A stretch of 19,062 nucleotides of DNA. Origin: JAAYEA01 sp012689325. Lineage in GTDB: Bacteria > Chloroflexota > Anaerolineae > JAAYEA01. Location of the stretch: assembly GCA_036841525.1 (NCBI GenBank), contig DAITVZ010000078.1, positions 1-19,062 of the forward strand. The letters are read 5' to 3'. The notes under the pieces were generated by a model. That model was not told where the DNA came from. It searched no databases and worked only from the letters and a program-made list of their open reading frames with translations. Each line of letters begins with the position of its first letter. Positions within the stretch are counted from its first letter, which is position 1. Shown piece by piece: positions 15,622-19,062 of the stretch. The translations under genes were made by a program, and so were the position numbers.

Positions 15622-15649
15622 TTGGCGCCCGGCGCGAACGGGGTATAAT
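15622..15649 (+). promoter_or_regulatory. sigma70-like promoter of the TPR/translin/Cas4-like operon
   Basis: TTGGCG (15622-15627) and a consensus TATAAT (15644-15649) are spaced by 16 bases. It would give a leader of about 175 bases before the zinc-ribbon gene. The leader carries the hairpin GACGCTGG-C-CCAGCGTC (15685-15701). Confidence 0.55.
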
Positions 15650-15830
15650 AGGCATACGGGGCAGCCCGCGCGGGCGGCGCTCATGACGCTGGCCCAGCGT
15701 CGCGGCCGGCCCCGGGGAACCATCGGCGAGCGACCGGCGTCTCTAGCATGACCCTGGCGCGACGCGGGGGTGGTTTCAGCGCCCGCGCGCCGGGCCTTTC
15801 GAGAGATGTTGGTCGACAGGAGGATCGTTT

Positions 15831-16877
15831 ATGCGCTGTGCCAATTGCGGGGCCGAGGTATCCGATGGCACGGTCTTTTGCCCGCACTGCGGGCATCGGG
15901 TCAAGAGCCGCGTCCAGGTGGAGCCGCCCGTCGCGGCGGCGCCCGCGCCTGCGCCGGCCAGCCCCGAAAAGGCCCGCCCTACCCCGCGGATGGTCGTCGA
16001 GCCCGACGCGGACAAGGCCGCCCCAGCGCGGCCGTCCGGTTGCAAGTGGCTGATGCTCACGGGGGCTTTTACCCTGCTTTTCCTCCTGATCATCCTCGGA
16101 CTGGGCGCGCTGGGCGCCTACCACGGCCTGCAGGATCAAAACCGCGAGAAGCTGCAACTGGCCCAGACTCACTACGAAAAAGGGCTGGGCTACCTCGCCG
16201 AGGGCAACTATGGCCTGGCCGTCGCCGAGATGCAAGAGGCCGTGCGGCTGAACCCGGACTTTGAGGGGGCCAAGATCAAGCTGGCCGAGGCCCAAGCCCT
16301 GAGCGCCGCGTCCCCGACCCCCACCGGCAACGCCTACCTGCAAGCCGCCGAGCAGCTCTACCGCGACGCGCGCACCGAGTATAACCAGCGGAACTGGGAA
16401 GCGACCATCGCCAAGCTGGACGAGCTGCGCGCGGTGGATGCCAGCTATCAGCAGCAAGAGGTGGAGACGCTCCTCTTCTGGGCCTACTACAACAGCGGGC
16501 TGGCCCTGGTGAACGACGGGCGCATGGAGGAGGCTGTCCACCGCTTCGACCAGGCCCTCGCCCTGCAGCCCAAGAACCCCGACGTGCTGGGCCAGCGACA
16601 CCTGGCCTCGCTCTATGTCTCCGGCCTGGGCTACTGGGGCGCCGATTGGGGCGCCGCCATCGAGAAATTCGACGCGGTCTATCGCATCGAGTCCAACTAT
16701 CGCGACGTGCGCCAGCGCCTGCACGACGCCCACGTCAACTATGGCGACTTGTTGGCGAGCAAGAACGAATGGTGCAATGCGGCCAAGCAGTACGACGCGG
16801 CCCTGCAGATCATCGACACCGAGGCGGTGCGCCAACGCCGCGACAACGCGGCGACCCGCTGCTCGGCAGGCGGCTAG
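15831..16877 (+). CDS. zinc-ribbon, single-TM, TPR-repeat protein
   Basis: The 348-residue protein opens with a zinc ribbon (Cys3, Cys6, Cys17, Cys20: CANCG...CPHCG), followed by an Ala/Pro-rich linker (about 31-70), one TM helix (about 73-95) and about five TPR-like helical pairs from about 110 to 335, for example HYEKGLGYLAEGNYGLAVAE and NSGLALVNDGRMEEAVHRF. By topology the ribbon is cytoplasmic and the TPR part external, suggesting a membrane scaffold for partner proteins. ACAGGAGG lies 7 bases before the ATG. It heads a five-gene operon, with the translin gene starting 43 bases after its stop. No enzyme activity is predicted. Proteins with this architecture are common in Chloroflexota but have no defined role that I know of. 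Confidence 0.8.
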   Translation: MRCANCGAEVSDGTVFCPHCGHRVKSRVQVEPPVAAAPAPAPASPEKARPTPRMVVEPDADKAAPARPSGCKWLMLTGAFTLLFLLIILGLGALGAYHGLQDQNREKLQLAQTHYEKGLGYLAEGNYGLAVAEMQEAVRLNPDFEGAKIKLAEAQALSAASPTPTGNAYLQAAEQLYRDARTEYNQRNWEATIAKLDELRAVDASYQQQEVETLLFWAYYNSGLALVNDGRMEEAVHRFDQALALQPKNPDVLGQRHLASLYVSGLGYWGADWGAAIEKFDAVYRIESNYRDVRQRLHDAHVNYGDLLASKNEWCNAAKQYDAALQIIDTEAVRQRRDNAATRCSAGG

Positions 16878-16920
16878 CGGCCGGCGCGGCGCCCTCGGCT
16901 TCCGGAAATAGGAGGCTCAC

Positions 16921-17583
16921 GTGCTAGAAAACCTGAACGAGATCGCGGAGGGCCTGATCCAGGACCTCACCGCGCGCAACCAGGTCCGCGAGGAGGCGCT
17001 CCTCTCCTCCCGCAAGCTGATCCGCTCCTGCGCCAACACCATCCGCGCGGTCCATCGCGAGGAAAAGGACGCGGCCGCTGCCATGCTGGCCGAGGCCCGC
17101 GAGGCCGCGCTCGAGATGAAGGGGCGCCTGCTGCCCTACCCCGACCTCTATTTTGCCGGCTATACGCAGGACGCCATGAAAGAGTACGTGGAGGCCAGCG
17201 CCACCTATGCCCTGGTCTATGACGAGCCGCTCCCCACGCCTCAGGAGCTGGGCATGGAGACCGTGGCCTATCTGCAGGGCCTGGCCGAGGCCGCCAGCGA
17301 GCTGCGCCGCCGCATCCTGGACATCATCCGCCACGACCGGCTGCAGGAAGGCGAGCGCTGCCTGGACGCCATGGAAGAGATCTATAACGTGCTGGTGACC
17401 ATCGACTTTCCCAGCGCCCTCACCGGCGGCCTGCGCCGGACCACCGACATGGTGCGCGGCGTCCTGGAGCGGACCCGCGGCGACTTTACCGTCGCCATGC
17501 GCCAGTCGGCGCTGCAGCAGGCGCTCCGCGAGTTCGAGGAGCGGCTGAACGCCCGCCAGCCCGCTGGGGATGCCGGTGCCTGA
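16921..17583 (+). CDS. translin-family nucleic-acid-binding protein
   Basis: The 220-residue all-helical protein matches the translin/TRAX family (COG2178 in prokaryotes). Diagnostic segments are in order: HREEKD at 45-50, QDAMKEYVEA at 83-92, YLQGLAEAASELRRR at 117-131, IDFP at 161-164 and LRRTTDMVRGVLERTRGDF at 171-189. Eukaryotic translin binds single-stranded DNA and RNA as an octamer, and TRAX is an RNase. The acidic residues Glu88, Glu91 and Asp176 lie where TRAX's catalytic acids are expected (from memory), so nuclease activity is possible. The GTG start has GGAGG 5 bases upstream. Its 3' end overlaps the next gene by 14 bases, indicating translational coupling with a Cas4-like fragment. 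Translins are mostly archaeal and eukaryotic, with scattered bacterial members. Confidence 0.85.
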   Translation: MLENLNEIAEGLIQDLTARNQVREEALLSSRKLIRSCANTIRAVHREEKDAAAAMLAEAREAALEMKGRLLPYPDLYFAGYTQDAMKEYVEASATYALVYDEPLPTPQELGMETVAYLQGLAEAASELRRRILDIIRHDRLQEGERCLDAMEEIYNVLVTIDFPSALTGGLRRTTDMVRGVLERTRGDFTVAMRQSALQQALREFEERLNARQPAGDAGA

Positions 17584-17833
17584 GCGTCCGGCGCGGGTGA
17601 TCCGCGCCAGCGAGGTCGGGGAGTATCTGTTTTGCGCCACAAGCTGGTGGCTGCACCGAGTTCGCGGCTTGGCCCCCGCCAACCTCGAGGACCTGGCCGC
17701 GGGCCGGGCCGCCCACGCCGCTCACGGCTGGGGCAGCGTCGGCGCGCGCGCCGCGGGGTGGTTGGGTTGGCTCTTGCTGGCCGCCGCGTTGGTGGCGGCC
17801 GCGGCGCTCTGGATTTCCTATCGTGGAGGTTGA
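17570..17833 (+). CDS. N-terminal part of a Cas4-like nuclease with C-terminal TM helix
   Basis: This 87-residue protein contains RASEVGEYLFCATSWWLH followed by GRAAHAAHG. That is the start of Cas4/RecB-type nucleases: a strand-helix with the first Fe-S cysteine (Cys22), then a helix with the active-site His (His49). Instead of the nuclease core, a hydrophobic helix follows (about 62-82) and the protein ends SYRGG. The missing core and the other three cysteines are encoded two genes downstream (18475-19002). The start ATG lies inside the translin gene (14-base overlap) with only a weak GGGG upstream; GTG 17576 is an alternative. The stop is one base before the likely start of the YkuD gene. 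It looks like a genuine, translated half-protein rather than a decayed remnant, because its ends are tightly coupled to both neighbours. Confidence 0.7.
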   Translation: MPVPERPARVIRASEVGEYLFCATSWWLHRVRGLAPANLEDLAAGRAAHAAHGWGSVGARAAGWLGWLLLAAALVAAAALWISYRGG

Positions 17834-17834
17834 C

Positions 17835-18482
17835 TTGCGTCTGTTGTTTGATCTGACTCGGCCCGGCCGCTGGCTGGTCCGGCTGGCTTTGCTGGCCCTG
17901 GTGCTGACTCAATTGGCTCTGGGCGCTGCCGCCCAGGCGACGGATCCCGCGCCGGTGAAGGGGCTGCTTCTCCCTGAGGACGTGGATGAGGAGGCGGTCT
18001 TTCCCTCCCAGGCGCGAGCCTCGCACTGGTTTCCGCCCGACGAGAGGTACGAGGATTTCGCCGAGGCGCCTGACCGCCGCTTCATCTATATCTGGCAGGA
18101 CCGCCAGATGATGTACCTTTTCCAGGACGGCGAGGTGGTGCGGATTATCCCCACCAGCACCGGGCTGCCCGACCCCAAGACCGTCACCAAGCCCTGGAGC
18201 GGGCGCGTCGGCAAGTATTGGGGCACCTTTTTCGCCTATGATGTCTATGCCGACGAAGCCTGGCACCTCTTCAAGGACGATGGCAACATCCTGATCCACA
18301 GCGCGCCCTACACCAAGGAGGGCGAAAAGAAGGTCTATCAGGACCTGGGCGACCTGGGCGTGCGCCCCATGTCCCACGGCTGCATCCGCATCCCCCCCGC
18401 CGACGCCGCCTGGCTCACCGCCTGGGGCCCGCAGGGAGTGCCGGTCCTGATCACCCCCCTCACCATGGACCGCGATGGATAG
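17835..18482 (+). CDS. YkuD L,D-transpeptidase (membrane-anchored or secreted)
   Basis: The 215-residue protein has a basic start (RPGRWLVR), a hydrophobic signal or anchor (about 14-35, ending GAAAQA) and a YkuD domain from about 80 to 210 with His155 in ILIHSAPY and the SHGCIRIPP motif (catalytic Cys183). It should act on peptidoglycan outside the membrane. Unlike the 12336 gene it has no LysM modules. I chose TTG at 17835 because GGAGG (17825-17829) lies 5 bases upstream. A GTG at 17823 in the same frame has no ribosome site. It overlaps the following Cas4-core gene by 8 bases. Its position between two halves of a Cas4-like nuclease is highly unusual and implies co-expression with it. Confidence 0.85.
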   Translation: MRLLFDLTRPGRWLVRLALLALVLTQLALGAAAQATDPAPVKGLLLPEDVDEEAVFPSQARASHWFPPDERYEDFAEAPDRRFIYIWQDRQMMYLFQDGEVVRIIPTSTGLPDPKTVTKPWSGRVGKYWGTFFAYDVYADEAWHLFKDDGNILIHSAPYTKEGEKKVYQDLGDLGVRPMSHGCIRIPPADAAWLTAWGPQGVPVLITPLTMDRDG

Positions 18483-19002
18483 GGGGCTGCTCCTCGCGCT
18501 GGCGCTCCTGTTGCTGGCCCTGGCCGCCCTGGCCTTGGGGTGGTCGGCCCGCCAGCGGCGCCGCCTGGGGCTTCCCCCTGGCCAGATCGTCGCCTCGGAC
18601 ATGGGCGCCTGGGAGCGCCTCCGCGAGCCGCTCTACTCGGAGCGCCACCGGCTGACGGGCCGTCCGGATTATGTCGTGCGGCAGGGGCGCGCCCTGGTGC
18701 CGGTGGAGGTCAAGCCGGGCCGCCAAGCCGCTCAGCCTTATCCCTCGGACATCATGCAGCTCGCCGCCTATTGCTTGCTGCTGGAGGAGGCCGAGGGTCA
18801 GGCGCCTCCCTATGGCCTCATCCGCTACCGCGACCAGACCTTCCGCGTCGCCTATACCGCCGCGCTGCGCCGCCGGCTGGTCGACCTGCTGGGCGAGATG
18901 CGCCAACAAGCCGCCGCCGCGGACGTTCCCCCGAACCACCACGAGCCCCAGCGTTGCGCCCGCTGCGGCCAGCGCGAGCATTGCACCAGCCGGCTTTCGT
19001 GA
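18475..19002 (+). CDS. TM-anchored Cas4-like PD-(D/E)XK nuclease core
   Basis: The 175-residue protein starts with a TM helix (about 4-22) followed by SARQRRR, so the rest should be cytoplasmic by the positive-inside rule. The nuclease motifs are complete from here on: Asp65 in LTGRPDYVV, Glu78-x-Lys80 in VPVEVKPGR, and the RecB-family QxxxY (Gln95, Tyr99 in IMQLAAYCLLLEE). The C-terminal cysteines are Cys161, Cys164 and Cys170 in CARCGQREHC. These are three of the four Fe-S ligands of Cas4. The N-terminal Cys and His are missing and are found in the protein at 17570-17833. The ATG lies 8 bases inside the YkuD gene. No cas1, cas2 or CRISPR repeats are near, so this is probably not a CRISPR adaptation Cas4; a solo DNA-processing role is inferred. 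Confidence 0.8.
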   Translation: MDRGLLLALALLLLALAALALGWSARQRRRLGLPPGQIVASDMGAWERLREPLYSERHRLTGRPDYVVRQGRALVPVEVKPGRQAAQPYPSDIMQLAAYCLLLEEAEGQAPPYGLIRYRDQTFRVAYTAALRRRLVDLLGEMRQQAAAADVPPNHHEPQRCARCGQREHCTSRLS

Positions 19003-19045
19003 GCGCGCCAGGGCTTGTGCCAAGTCGGTAGCTGGCTTGGCGCGC
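19003..19045. other. inverted repeat after the last gene
   Basis: GCGCGCCA (19003-19010) pairs with TGGCGCGC (19038-19045). An alternative smaller stem is GCCAAG (19019-19024) with CTTGGC (19036-19041). There is no T-run, so intrinsic termination is doubtful. The window ends 17 bases later. Confidence 0.4.
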
Positions 19046-19062
19046 CGCCCCGCACGGCGATC

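Noticed and set aside
15683..15751. 22-codon reading frame in the leader before the zinc-ribbon gene
   Set aside because: It has no ribosome site, overlaps a hairpin and has an Arg-rich composition expected from GC-rich noncoding DNA. Kept only as part of the leader observation.
18475..19002. CRISPR adaptation Cas4
   Set aside because: No CRISPR repeats, cas1 or cas2 are in the window, and the protein is membrane-anchored and lacks its N-terminal Cys. A stand-alone Cas4-like nuclease is the safer call.

Overview
The window is high-G+C bacterial DNA, densely coded on both strands. Spacers are short (the longest is about 240 bases), and most genes have clear GGAGG-type ribosome sites and sigma70-like promoters. 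I see no rRNA, tRNA, CRISPR array or transposase. Several traits together suggest an anaerobic member of the Chloroflexota, probably Anaerolineae-like: a glycyl radical enzyme, a TauE/SafE permease paired with a small DUF1634-like membrane protein, LysM/YkuD proteins with Thr/Pro-rich linkers, a translin homologue, a membrane-tethered Cas4-like nuclease and a zinc-ribbon/TPR membrane protein. The taxonomic call is inference from gene content, not a marker gene.

Layout. 60-1428 (+): promoter, TauE/SafE anion permease and its small membrane partner. 1542-1952 (+): VOC/glyoxalase-fold protein, followed by a terminator-like hairpin. 2090-4526 (+): promoter and a glycyl radical enzyme whose active-site residues match trans-4-hydroxy-L-proline dehydratase (HypD). 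No activating enzyme lies beside it. A bidirectional terminator separates it from the convergent gene 4638-5957 (-), a beta-propeller protein resembling family 11 rhamnogalacturonan lyases. 6143-9084 (-): two-gene unit of a coiled-coil membrane protein and a membrane-anchored VanW-domain protein. Its consensus promoter is overlapped by an SOS-box-like operator. 9222-12149 (-): a uroporphyrinogen-decarboxylase-like (MtaA/CmuA type) protein followed by a receiver-GAF-histidine kinase hybrid. 12245-15593 (+): divergent unit of a LysM-LysM-YkuD L,D-transpeptidase, a DapA-superfamily aldolase/dehydratase and a Gfo/Idh/MocA oxidoreductase. 15622-19002 (+): a compact five-gene operon.

The last operon is the most unusual part. 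In order it encodes a zinc-ribbon/TM/TPR protein, a translin-family protein, a small protein carrying the N-terminal Cys and His of a Cas4-type nuclease plus one TM helix, a YkuD L,D-transpeptidase, and a protein with one TM helix followed by the Cas4-type catalytic core and three C-terminal cysteines. The last four genes overlap or nearly touch. The two Cas4-like pieces together supply one complete set of Fe-S cysteines and nuclease motifs, and their TM helices can place both on the cytoplasmic side. It reads as a Cas4-like nuclease split in its membrane hairpin by a cell-wall enzyme gene, co-expressed with a nucleic-acid-binding translin.

Other points to check: the HypD-like enzyme without HypE or ProC, the SOS-like control of a membrane/VanW unit, and a DapA-like enzyme lacking the family's usual catalytic Tyr.
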